Assembly: GCA_903897145.1 (NCBI GenBank)
Contig: CAIUAN010000035.1
Location: forward strand, 1-37,763
Origin: an uncultured Bacteroidia bacterium
GTDB taxonomy: Bacteria > Bacteroidota > Bacteroidia > Bacteroidales > Prolixibacteraceae
Direction of reading: 5' to 3'
DNA: 37,763 nt
Shown here: piece after piece, positions 1 to 7,928 of the stretch
How positions within the stretch are numbered: position 1 is the first letter of the stretch
Layout of the letters: every line of letters starts with the position of its first letter
Made by a program: the position numbers and the translations under genes
The notes under the pieces: model-generated
Seen by the model: only the letters and a program-made list of their open reading frames with translations
What the model was told of the DNA's origin: nothing
The model's database searches: none

Positions 1-36
1 AGCGAGGCTTAACCAAAATTTTGGTTAAGCCTCGCT
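1..36. terminator. Perfect 36-base palindrome downstream of gcvH, likely terminator
   Basis: The first 36 bases are an exact inverted repeat. As RNA they fold into a stem of about 16 pairs with an AAUU loop. It lies 26 bases past the gcvH stop on the minus strand, where a terminator is expected. Any T-run on the minus strand would lie outside the window, so intrinsic termination cannot be confirmed. The symmetry would let it serve both strands. Confidence 0.6.
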
Positions 37-62
37 TCGTTAATTACTATCTTTCAATAAGA

Positions 63-443
63 CTATTCTGAAACCATTGCTTTATATTGATCTGCAGTTA
101 ATAGAGCATCAAGTTCCGCTGAATCAGCTACTTTAATCTTAACAAGCCATCCTGCATGATATGGATCTTTATTCACCAGCTCAGCCTCATCAGCTAAAGC
201 ATCATTCATCTCTAGTATTTCACCAGAAACAGGCATAAATAAATCAGAGACTGTCTTGACAGCCTCGATTGTGCCAAAAATCTCCTCTTTGGCTAAGTTT
301 TCTCCCACGGTTTCAATCTCAAGATAAACGATATCGCCTAACTCGCCTTGCGCGAAATCGGTAATTCCGATAAAAGCGAAATCCCCTTCGACGCGAATCC
401 ACTCATGGTCCTTTGTGTACTTTAAATTTGATGGAATATTCAT
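63..443 (-). CDS. gcvH: Glycine cleavage system H protein
   Basis: GcvH is the lipoyl-carrying shuttle of the glycine cleavage system. It moves the aminomethyl group between the P, T and L proteins in the cytoplasm. The 126-aa length is normal for the family. The N-terminus ([12 protein letters not shown]) and the lipoylation region EAVKTVSD are classic, and the lipoyl-accepting lysine is Lys63. The C-terminal helix region with GWLVKIKV is present. The gene stands alone, divergent from tsaE, and is followed by a perfect palindrome. No gcvP or gcvT is in the window. In flavobacteria gcvH often sits near sprA; here sprA is 7.5 kb away, with five genes between. Confidence 0.97.
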   Translation of the reverse strand: MNIPSNLKYTKDHEWIRVEGDFAFIGITDFAQGELGDIVYLEIETVGENLAKEEIFGTIEAVKTVSDLFMPVSGEILEMNDALADEAELVNKDPYHAGWLVKIKVADSAELDALLTADQYKAMVSE

Positions 444-477
444 TGCTTAATTTTTTAAAGTGTCTGATTTTATACTC

Positions 478-485
478 CAAAAATA
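478..485 (-). promoter_or_regulatory. Candidate -7 box for gcvH
   Basis: On the minus strand the bases read TATTTTTG, matching the Bacteroidota -7 consensus TAnnTTTG, 34 bases upstream of the gcvH start. I see no well-spaced -33 TTG, so this rests on a single short match in AT-rich DNA. Confidence 0.35.
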
Positions 486-634
486 CGATAAATTAGAATG
501 CATTAATCTTGCAATTGAACACTTTTATCATCTATTTACTCTTTAGGAACTAAAATAACCTACCATAAAATATCAATCGTTTTTATAACAGGGAGATTTT
601 CGTTATAATTGGGGTATAAATCATCGATTACAGC

Positions 635-1051
635 ATGTTTAAAGCAGAGATAAATTCACTTTCAGAAATAAATACGATCGCAGCTAAATTTATTAAAGCT
701 CATACTGACGATCGAATATTTGCATTTTATGGCTCTATGGGAGCGGGAAAAACAACTTTTATTAAGGCACTTTGTGAAGAGATGAAAGTTTTAGATTATG
801 TCACCTCGCCAACTTTTGCCCTAATCAATGAATATCAAACGGAAAATAATGGGGCAATTTTTCATTTCGATTTCTACCGCATAAAAAGTCTAAGTGAAGC
901 GTATGATTTTGGGTATGAAGATTATTTTTATAGCACGAGTTACTGCTTTATTGAATGGCCCGAACTGATTGAATCGTTATTGCCGAAGGATACCATAAAG
1001 GTACATATTAGAGAGGTTGAGGGTGGGTTAAGAATCCTCGAATCGAATTAA
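635..1051 (+). CDS. tsaE: tRNA threonylcarbamoyladenosine biosynthesis ATPase TsaE
   Basis: TsaE is the P-loop ATPase that works with TsaB and TsaD to make the t6A modification on ANN-decoding tRNAs. The 138-aa protein has Walker A GSMGAGKT at residues 33-40, the TSPTF switch segment at 58-62, HFDFYR at 77-82 and IEWPE at 106-110, all family signatures. The length is normal. It starts at ATG and is followed after 27 bases by the Ald-like gene on the same strand, so the two are probably co-transcribed. Confidence 0.96.
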   Translation: MFKAEINSLSEINTIAAKFIKAHTDDRIFAFYGSMGAGKTTFIKALCEEMKVLDYVTSPTFALINEYQTENNGAIFHFDFYRIKSLSEAYDFGYEDYFYSTSYCFIEWPELIESLLPKDTIKVHIREVEGGLRILESN

Positions 1052-1078
1052 TCTTATTCCGATAAAGACTCAGAAATT

Positions 1079-2296
1079 ATGAATCAAAGGAAAGGCGGCA
1101 AGCTGTCAACACTTGCAAATGACCAACTTCTTCCGCGCGAAGAGTTATATAAAAGGGGTCCTCGGAACGTCAAATTATCCATTGGAATTCCAAATAATTC
1201 GATCTCTATGGAGTATAGCGTTCCTTTAACACCGCAGTCGGTAGAGGTTCTTGTGCACAGCGGTCATGATGTATTTATTGAGAAAGGTGCAGGAGAAGAA
1301 GCAAACTATTCCGACCGACTATATGCTGATTCGGGAGCTGTGATTTGCCAAACAGCTGCTGAAGTTTTCCAATGCGATATCATCCTTAAAATGGCCCCTT
1401 TCACACAAGAAGAGAGTCAGCTTATGAAAGGAAATCAACTTTTATTGTCGCCCCTTTACCTCACCATGCAAACACAGGAGTCTGTTCGCTGTCTAATGAG
1501 GAAGAAAGTTACAGCGGTGAGCTTTGAATATATGAAGGATGAATATGGTCTTTTCCCAGTCGAACAAATTTTCTCAGAGATCATGGGAAATACCTCTATG
1601 ATAGTTGCTAGCGAATATTTAAGTACGGCAAGAAATGGCAAAGGGGTGATCCTAGGATCCATTACGGGCATCTCCCCTACTGAAGTGGTTATTCTTGGAA
1701 CTGGGACAGCTGCTGAGCATGCCGCACGAACTGCGAGGGCACTTGGAGCAACCGTAAAAATATTTGATGATTCAATCTCCAAGCTTATGGATTTCCAATC
1801 TCGTCTTGGAGAACGCGTATTTACATCTGTCTTTCACCCGAAAGCCCTGCGAAAAGCGATGAAAACCGCAGAGGTTGTTATTGGGGCACTCTCGATGAAT
1901 GAAGTGCCCAAAATGGTTGTTCCTGAGGAGATGGTTGAAGGGATGAAGGAGAACTCTGTCATTATTGACCTTAACATTATCCAAGGTGGATGTATTGAAA
2001 CATCACAAATCACGAATCATAAAAAGCCGATCTTTGTGAAGCATGGAGTGATTCATTATTGTGTGCCGAATATTACGTCGCGCGTGGCTCGCACCACCTC
2101 GATTGCAGTGAGCAATATCTTAGCTCCCATGCTAATTGAGATCGCACAGTCAGGAGGGATCAATCATTATATCAAATCAAATCGCAGTTTTTGTGAGGGT
2201 ATTTATGTCTACAACGGTGTATTAACCAACCCTGATATTGGCGCGGTTCTGAATATTCCAGTTACAGATATTAACTTGTTGATGGCTGCATTCTAG
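1079..2296 (+). CDS. Alanine dehydrogenase-family protein with altered active site
   Basis: The 405-aa protein aligns along its length with NAD-dependent L-alanine dehydrogenase (alanine to pyruvate plus ammonia) and the related N-terminal part of transhydrogenase. It has an extra leader of about 30 residues. The Rossmann motif is GTGTAAEHAARTA (207-219), with an acidic residue at the end of the next strand (FDDS). Against the well-studied M. tuberculosis enzyme, three substrate-handling residues appear changed: Ser47 for Arg15, Tyr127 for His96 and Ile301 for Asp270. The lysine (Lys104 for Lys75) and the flanking QGGCIE are kept. Standard pipelines will call this alanine dehydrogenase, but the chemistry may differ. 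It follows tsaE by 27 bases and converges on pulA with an 19-base gap and no obvious terminator. Confidence 0.8.
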   Translation: MNQRKGGKLSTLANDQLLPREELYKRGPRNVKLSIGIPNNSISMEYSVPLTPQSVEVLVHSGHDVFIEKGAGEEANYSDRLYADSGAVICQTAAEVFQCDIILKMAPFTQEESQLMKGNQLLLSPLYLTMQTQESVRCLMRKKVTAVSFEYMKDEYGLFPVEQIFSEIMGNTSMIVASEYLSTARNGKGVILGSITGISPTEVVILGTGTAAEHAARTARALGATVKIFDDSISKLMDFQSRLGERVFTSVFHPKALRKAMKTAEVVIGALSMNEVPKMVVPEEMVEGMKENSVIIDLNIIQGGCIETSQITNHKKPIFVKHGVIHYCVPNITSRVARTTSIAVSNILAPMLIEIAQSGGINHYIKSNRSFCEGIYVYNGVLTNPDIGAVLNIPVTDINLLMAAF

Positions 2297-2315
2297 ATGA
2301 TCAGCTGCAGTAAAT

Positions 2316-4262
2316 CTATTCTTCCAACGCCAATATCATTGTTGCAATAGGATGAAGCCTAACGATATTTGTCTTCGAATATCCACTTCCATAAGGCAGA
2401 ACGTTACTGTCTTGAGCCACCACTAGCCAGTTTTCAAATGGGACTTCATACTCAACCGAATAATTATTCCCATTGTGAAGTACCAAGATCCGGCGCCATG
2501 AATCTCCATTCGCGTAATCTCCTAGTTCATATGCAATTACGCCTGGTATATACTTGCCAAAAAACCTCAGCTTCGATCGGACTAAGTCCGCATCGATCAT
2601 TCTAAAAGCAGGATGCTGACGCCTAAGTTCGATACAGTTTTTCAGAAATATGACTAAATCAGGGTAATCGGCTTTGCGAGACCATTCAATCTGATTGACG
2701 AAATCAGGTGATTTATAGGAGTCAGAATTTCCACCCTTCGAACGAAGCATCTCATCACCTGCATGAATAAATGGAACACCTTGTGACGTGAGAATAATAG
2801 CAAAAGCTAGACGGGCCATCCGCTCAATCAGCTCAGAACTTGCTTCAGGTGAAGCATATTGCAACTTATCAAAAAGCGTTAAGTTATCATGGCACGAAAC
2901 ATAGTTGACACATTGTGCCGGAGTGTTAGCCCAACCATTTCTCGATGTATTTACAAAATCATAAATAAGCTGGTCGTGCGTCACGGCTCCAACGATAGCA
3001 AATTTAATCTGCTCTTCAAGAAAATTAATCCCACTGATAAAACCTCCAATATTTTTATCAAAAGGTGAGCCTTTTAAACCATTGCGCATGTCATCACAAA
3101 AAGTAGCGATGCGATCAAGCTGCTTGGTATTTGCTTTTATAGCCCTTTTCTTCTCTTCTAATGGACTCTGATCGGCAGTCCACCCTTCTCCATAAAGAAA
3201 AATCTTAGGATCAATTGCATCAAGCCTTTGCCTAATTTGATTCATTGTTTCCAGATCGAATAGTCCCATTAAATCGAAGCGGAAACCATCGATATGAAAC
3301 TCTTCTGCCCAATACGCAATTGATTCGATGATGAATCTGCGAACCATCTCACGCTCGGTGGCTATTTCATTACCGCACCCACTCCCATTAGAGAAACTGC
3401 CATCTGCATTAAGTCGATAGAAATAACCAGGCACAGTTTGATTAAAATAAGAGTCCAGATTAAGACCCGTATGATTGTAAACGACATCCAGGATAACCCC
3501 AATTCCATTTTTATGCAACGATTGAACCAGCATTTTTAGCTCCTTAATACGCGTAATACCATCACACGGATCCGTTGAATACCACCCTTCAGGAGTATTA
3601 TAATTGAGTGGATCATAGCCCCAATTGTAATGGGCTGTTGGATGCAACTCGTCTACAGTATGGAAATCAGCGACTGGCAGCAGATGAACGTGCGAAATGC
3701 CAAGTTCTTTTAAATGATCCAAACCCGTTGACTCACCAGAAGAGAGCCTCGTCCCCTCTTCCGTAAATCCAAGGTATTTCCCCTTGTTTTTTATCCCCGA
3801 TGAAGCAGACATGGAGAAGTCACGAATATGGACTTCGTAAATAACCATATCCGTCGGATTAGTTTTGAACTGTCGAAGATCAGTTTCCCAATGAGCTGGA
3901 TTACTTTTCGTGTGATCAATTAGGATACCTCGACTTCCATTTGCACCTGTAGTCCTTGCGTAGATATCAGGTCCTTCCTTAAGCCATCCGGTAGCATCTC
4001 TAACCTGGATGGTATAAAATAGCCCTTCTAAATTCTCTTCGATCGATAAGATCCAAGTTCCATTTTTATCCGGCACTAGCTGGAACTCGCGAACTGCTTT
4101 ACTATCTAGAACTGTTTGATAAAGTCTGAAGAAGATACGCTGAGCGGTGGGAGCCCATATTCGAATGGTTGTCCTCTCAGGGGACCAAAAGACACCCAAA
4201 TCATTCCCTTCATAGACAGGGAAATCAACAAAATCATTCTCTTTGAATTTCCAAGATCTCAT
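2316..4262 (-). CDS. pulA: Type I pullulanase (GH13 glycogen/starch debranching enzyme)
   Basis: Type I pullulanase hydrolyses alpha-1,6 branch points in pullulan, starch or glycogen. The 648-aa protein has an N-terminal CBM48-like beta domain (about 20-115) and the signature YNWGYDP (212-218). The GH13 regions are complete: DVVYNH (259-264), GFRFD with nucleophile Asp330, YGEGW with acid/base Glu359, and YVSCHDN with the third acid Asp459. A C-terminal beta domain follows. No signal peptide is visible, which suggests a cytoplasmic role in turning over imported or stored alpha-glucan. It lies 4 bases downstream of a small membrane-anchored hypothetical gene and is probably translated from the same transcript. 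Confidence 0.95.
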   Translation of the reverse strand: MRSWKFKENDFVDFPVYEGNDLGVFWSPERTTIRIWAPTAQRIFFRLYQTVLDSKAVREFQLVPDKNGTWILSIEENLEGLFYTIQVRDATGWLKEGPDIYARTTGANGSRGILIDHTKSNPAHWETDLRQFKTNPTDMVIYEVHIRDFSMSASSGIKNKGKYLGFTEEGTRLSSGESTGLDHLKELGISHVHLLPVADFHTVDELHPTAHYNWGYDPLNYNTPEGWYSTDPCDGITRIKELKMLVQSLHKNGIGVILDVVYNHTGLNLDSYFNQTVPGYFYRLNADGSFSNGSGCGNEIATEREMVRRFIIESIAYWAEEFHIDGFRFDLMGLFDLETMNQIRQRLDAIDPKIFLYGEGWTADQSPLEEKKRAIKANTKQLDRIATFCDDMRNGLKGSPFDKNIGGFISGINFLEEQIKFAIVGAVTHDQLIYDFVNTSRNGWANTPAQCVNYVSCHDNLTLFDKLQYASPEASSELIERMARLAFAIILTSQGVPFIHAGDEMLRSKGGNSDSYKSPDFVNQIEWSRKADYPDLVIFLKNCIELRRQHPAFRMIDADLVRSKLRFFGKYIPGVIAYELGDYANGDSWRRILVLHNGNNYSVEYEVPFENWLVVAQDSNVLPYGSGYSKTNIVRLHPIATMILALEE

Positions 4263-4266
4263 GCCG

Positions 4267-4779
4267 TTATAACCATTTCAAGCGAATTGTCTGACTTGTA
4301 AATTTCTTCCCGACAATATTTTTCATTTCGACACTCATCCGACAAGCTAGTTGTAATTCAGGAACTGATTCATAAAGCTGATCAAGGGAAATATTAAGAT
4401 CATATGACGCGCTAGGCTCGAGAAGAATGGGGTAAATCTCAGAATATTCCACTTTAAGAATCTTGAATTTACGGGTCGTAAACCACCGTTTAAATAACAA
4501 TACGGGAGCATGTAAGTCAAGCTCTTTTGTCCCTTCATTGGTAACTATCAACTCAATATGCGTTGGATTAGATCGATGACTTTTAACTAATTCGATGTTT
4601 GCCGCAACTGGCTTTGATCGCTTTTTAAACGACATTTTTTTCTTTTGCGGTCCTTTAGCAAATGCAAGTGTGCGTGAGAAGATAATATATCCAATCAAAA
4701 GGATTAGGATAACCAGCACAATTTTTAAAAAAATAGATTCCGAATTTGTCACTACAGTTGTTCTAATTAAACACGTCAA
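4267..4779 (-). CDS. Hypothetical protein with one N-terminal membrane segment
   Basis: I do not recognise this gene. The 170-aa reading frame has one strong hydrophobic segment (about 17-35), then a basic stretch rich in Lys and Arg, then a beta-rich region of about 110 residues that could be a small Ig-like or FixG-like domain facing one side of the membrane. The frame opens with TTG just after an in-frame TAG. No ATG occurs before residue 49, which lies beyond the membrane segment, so the true start is probably the TTG or the in-frame GTG at codon 10 (4752). It ends 4 bases before pulA, suggesting coupling, and follows rnr after 129 bases. Confidence 0.6.
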   Translation of the reverse strand: MTCLIRTTVVTNSESIFLKIVLVILILLIGYIIFSRTLAFAKGPQKKKMSFKKRSKPVAANIELVKSHRSNPTHIELIVTNEGTKELDLHAPVLLFKRWFTTRKFKILKVEYSEIYPILLEPSASYDLNISLDQLYESVPELQLACRMSVEMKNIVGKKFTSQTIRLKWL

Positions 4780-4908
4780 ATAGCTCTAAAAAGCTTTTCG
4801 TCGCAATGATATTATGGAAGACAAATAAACTAAAAACATAAGATACCTACAAACACTTGATCTTTCCATTCTATCTTGCTGTACTGCAATAACCTCATTT
4901 TCTAACAT

Positions 4909-7101
4909 CTATTTCCAACGTTTTCCACGAGGCATAGTTTTTTCTCTTCGAGCCGGCATTTCTTCCCCAACAATGCGAAAGTCAAGTTGTTTACGTTCTA
5001 GATTTGTACGAAAAATTTCAACTTCAATCGTGTCACCCAATTGATATTTCTTATGCATCCGCCGTCCGATTAAGCAATAATTTTTCTCGTCAAACTCATA
5101 AAAATCATCTGTTAGCTCAAACATAGGGATCATCCCTTCGCACTTATTCTCGTCTAGTTCGACATAAATACCCCACTCTTTAACGCCAGAAATAACCCCT
5201 TTAAATTGCTGCCCAATTTTATCGGCCATAAACTCCACCTGTTTATATTTTATAGAAGCACGTTCAGCGCTCGCCGCTCGGTTTTCCATATCAGAGGAGT
5301 GTCTGCACATCTGTTCATATTGATCAGCCTGCACCGAACGCCCATCTTCGAGATACCTCGCCAATAATCGATGAACTATCATATCTGGATAACGTCGTAT
5401 GGGTGATGTAAAATGGGAATAGAAGTCAAAACCTAATCCATAATGCCCAATATTTCGGGTAGAATATTCTGCTTTCGCCATGGTGCGAATGGCCAATGTC
5501 TCGATCACATTTTGCTCTTTTTTCCCGTTTACATTTTCAATTAAACGATTCATAGACTCCATAACGGTCTTCGGATTATTGGTCATAATACCATATCCAA
5601 AGCGTTTGATAAAATGATTAAATGAATCTAATTTCTCAGGATCTGGCTTATCATGAATTCGATAGACAAAGGTCCGTTCCTTCTTTTTACCATCTGGTTT
5701 ACCAATAAATTCCGCCACTCGTTTATTCGCAAGGAGCATAAACTCTTCAATCAGTTTATTTGAATCTTTCGATTGTTTAAAAAATACGCTCAATGGCTTT
5801 CCATCTGGGTCGATATCAAATTTAACCTCCACACGATCAAATCCAATGGATCCCTCTTCAAATCGTTGTTCTCGTAATTTTTTAGCAAGTCTGTCGAAGG
5901 TTAATATCTCCTCTTTCATATCGCCTTCACCAGTTTCAATTACCTGTTGGGCCTCTTCATAGGTAAACCGACGGTCGGAATAGATCACGGTTCTACCAAA
6001 CCATTGGTCATGAATGGCGCACTGGTCATCGAGCTGAAATACGGCAGAAAAACAGAGTTTGTCTTCATGAGGTCTCAACGAGCATACGCCGTTCGACAAT
6101 TTCTCGGGTAGCATTGGAACAACTCGGTCTACCAAATAGACAGAAGTTGCCCTGTTGTAAGCTTCCTCTTCAAGTAGCGATTCCGGTTTAACATAATGCG
6201 TAACATCTGCAATATGAACACCTATTTCCCAGAATCCATTTTCTAATTTCTGAATTGATAAGGCATCGTCAAAATCCTTTGCATCAACAGGATCGATTGT
6301 AAATGTGGGGACCTTCCGAAAATCACGTCTTAATTTTATCTCTTCTTCTGTGATTGCAACAGGAATTTTTTCCGCTGCTTGATTTACATTTTCAGGATAC
6401 TGATATGGGAGTCCAAACTCTGCCAATATCGCATGCATCTCTGTATTGTTATTTCCTGCATCCCCGAGTACATCGATGATTTCAGCAAAAGGGTTTCGCG
6501 CCCTCTCAGGCCAATCCATAATTCGAGCAATCGCTTTTTGACCATGCTTAGCCCCCATCAACTTATCTTTAGGAATAAATAGATCGAAGGGCGTTTTTTT
6601 ATTCGGGACCAAAAAAGCACTAAACTGAGAGATCTCAATGGTGCCAACGAAAGTAGTCTTTGCACGCTCTAGGACCTCAATAACTTCAGCCTCTGGATTA
6701 CTTTTCTTCCGACGGGCATAAAGTCTAATTCTTACTTTATCGCCATCAAGGGCATGGTTCATATTCGCAGCCGACACAAATACTGGCTCTTCCAGTTCTT
6801 CGCTTGACACTTGACCATAACCTTTGGCATTCAACTCCATCATACCTGTGACAGTGCCCCCTTGAGATTTCAACTTATACTTGCCGCGTTCGGTCTCAAC
6901 CAATGCTTCAGCATCGCGAAGTTCTTGGAGTACAACGTTTACTAATTGCAACTGACCATGGTCTTTCGCCCCTACCGCAGCACCAATCTGCTTATAGTTA
7001 AAGGCCTGATTACTATTTTTGTAATAGACTTCAAGGATGGCTCTTTTTAAACCATGCTTGTTAAAGCTCAAAGCCTTTTTATGTTTCTTATCTTTAGACA
7101 T
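4909..7101 (-). CDS. rnr: Ribonuclease R (3'-5' exoribonuclease, RNB family)
   Basis: RNase R degrades structured RNA from the 3' end, hydrolytically and with Mg2+, in mRNA decay and rRNA quality control. The 730-aa protein has an N-terminal winged-helix segment (about 10-80), cold-shock-like OB domains (about 85-210), the RNB catalytic domain starting near 255 with the aspartate cluster TIDPVDAKDFDDA (268-280), and FTSPIRRYPD later in RNB. A C-terminal S1 domain runs from about 640 (GVKEWGIYVELDE) and a basic tail follows. The length is normal for Bacteroidota. It is divergent from comF. Confidence 0.96.
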   Translation of the reverse strand: MSKDKKHKKALSFNKHGLKRAILEVYYKNSNQAFNYKQIGAAVGAKDHGQLQLVNVVLQELRDAEALVETERGKYKLKSQGGTVTGMMELNAKGYGQVSSEELEEPVFVSAANMNHALDGDKVRIRLYARRKKSNPEAEVIEVLERAKTTFVGTIEISQFSAFLVPNKKTPFDLFIPKDKLMGAKHGQKAIARIMDWPERARNPFAEIIDVLGDAGNNNTEMHAILAEFGLPYQYPENVNQAAEKIPVAITEEEIKLRRDFRKVPTFTIDPVDAKDFDDALSIQKLENGFWEIGVHIADVTHYVKPESLLEEEAYNRATSVYLVDRVVPMLPEKLSNGVCSLRPHEDKLCFSAVFQLDDQCAIHDQWFGRTVIYSDRRFTYEEAQQVIETGEGDMKEEILTFDRLAKKLREQRFEEGSIGFDRVEVKFDIDPDGKPLSVFFKQSKDSNKLIEEFMLLANKRVAEFIGKPDGKKKERTFVYRIHDKPDPEKLDSFNHFIKRFGYGIMTNNPKTVMESMNRLIENVNGKKEQNVIETLAIRTMAKAEYSTRNIGHYGLGFDFYSHFTSPIRRYPDMIVHRLLARYLEDGRSVQADQYEQMCRHSSDMENRAASAERASIKYKQVEFMADKIGQQFKGVISGVKEWGIYVELDENKCEGMIPMFELTDDFYEFDEKNYCLIGRRMHKKYQLGDTIEVEIFRTNLERKQLDFRIVGEEMPARREKTMPRGKRWK

Positions 7102-7191
7102 AACGTCAATATTTTGCTACTAAAGGTACTTTAAATTTTTAATTTTTTCTTAATCTCACCCCGAACCTCATCCTTTAACAATTGGTTTGTG

Positions 7192-7199
7192 TAAATTTG
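7192..7199 (+). promoter_or_regulatory. Candidate -7 box for comF
   Basis: TAAATTTG matches the Bacteroidota -7 consensus TAnnTTTG exactly and lies 31 bases upstream of the comF ATG in the rnr/comF divergent gap. TTG-rich sequence (ATTGGTTTG) lies just upstream, but its spacing is shorter than the usual 19-21 bases. Confidence 0.4.
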
Positions 7200-7230
7200 A
7201 TAGAACATAAACAGTTGGCGACAAAAGTCC

Positions 7231-7914
7231 ATGAATCTATTCGACGACTTGCTATCTCTGTTCTATCCTCGACTTTGTGCAGGGTGCGGCACTTCGCTTA
7301 TGATCGGAGAGGAGATATTATGTTTGAATTGTTTAGCTGATCTTCCACGAACGGGCTTTCACCAAGTCAAAGAAAATCCAGTCTATCAAATTTTCATTGG
7401 TCGCGTTTCCATTGAGCTAGCCACCTCCTATTGTCGATTTGACAAAGGGGGTAGACTTCAGCATCTTCTACATGCCCTAAAATATCAAGGGAATCGGGAG
7501 GTCGGCCAAAAGATGGGCTTTCTTATGGGTGTTGAACTTTCTCACGAGCTCGATTATTCTCAGATCGACGCGATAATACCTGTTCCACTTCATCCCAAAA
7601 AAGAGAGGAAACGAGGGTTTAATCAAAGCATAGAGATTTGTATTGGATTAGCAAAAGCGATGAATAAACCATTGATTTTAGGAAACCTTATTCGAGATCT
7701 GCACACCGAATCACAAACTTTTAAGGGTCGTTTCGAAAGATGGGAGAATGTTTGCGGAATTTTCAGTATCAGAAATTCTTCCCTCTTTAGAGGAAAGCAC
7801 CTTCTATTAATTGACGATGTGATCACAACGGGTGCGACCCTTGAAGCTTGTAGTGTTCCGCTACTTGAAATCGAAGGGGTCAAAGTTAGTGTGGCAAGTC
7901 TTGCATATGCCTAA
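7231..7914 (+). CDS. comF: ComF family phosphoribosyltransferase-like protein
   Basis: ComF proteins are PRTase-fold proteins needed for DNA uptake in competent bacteria, where they handle single-stranded DNA in the cytoplasm. They are also widespread in species with no known competence. The 227-aa protein has an N-terminal zinc-ribbon (Cys16, Cys19, Cys31, Cys34), the segment IIPVPLHPKKERKRGFNQS (115-133) and the PRPP-loop motif IDDVITTGAT (194-203). Length and motifs are complete. It converges on sprA with only 14 bases between the stops. No other competence gene is in the window, so a role in transformation here is only inferred from the family. Confidence 0.93.
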   Translation: MNLFDDLLSLFYPRLCAGCGTSLMIGEEILCLNCLADLPRTGFHQVKENPVYQIFIGRVSIELATSYCRFDKGGRLQHLLHALKYQGNREVGQKMGFLMGVELSHELDYSQIDAIIPVPLHPKKERKRGFNQSIEICIGLAKAMNKPLILGNLIRDLHTESQTFKGRFERWENVCGIFSIRNSSLFRGKHLLLIDDVITTGATLEACSVPLLEIEGVKVSVASLAYA

Positions 7915-7928
7915 AAAATGAACCCCTC

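Noticed and set aside
1456-1782. 108-codon minus-strand frame inside the Ald-like gene
   Set aside because: Antisense shadow of a conserved gene, with no start signal or family similarity.
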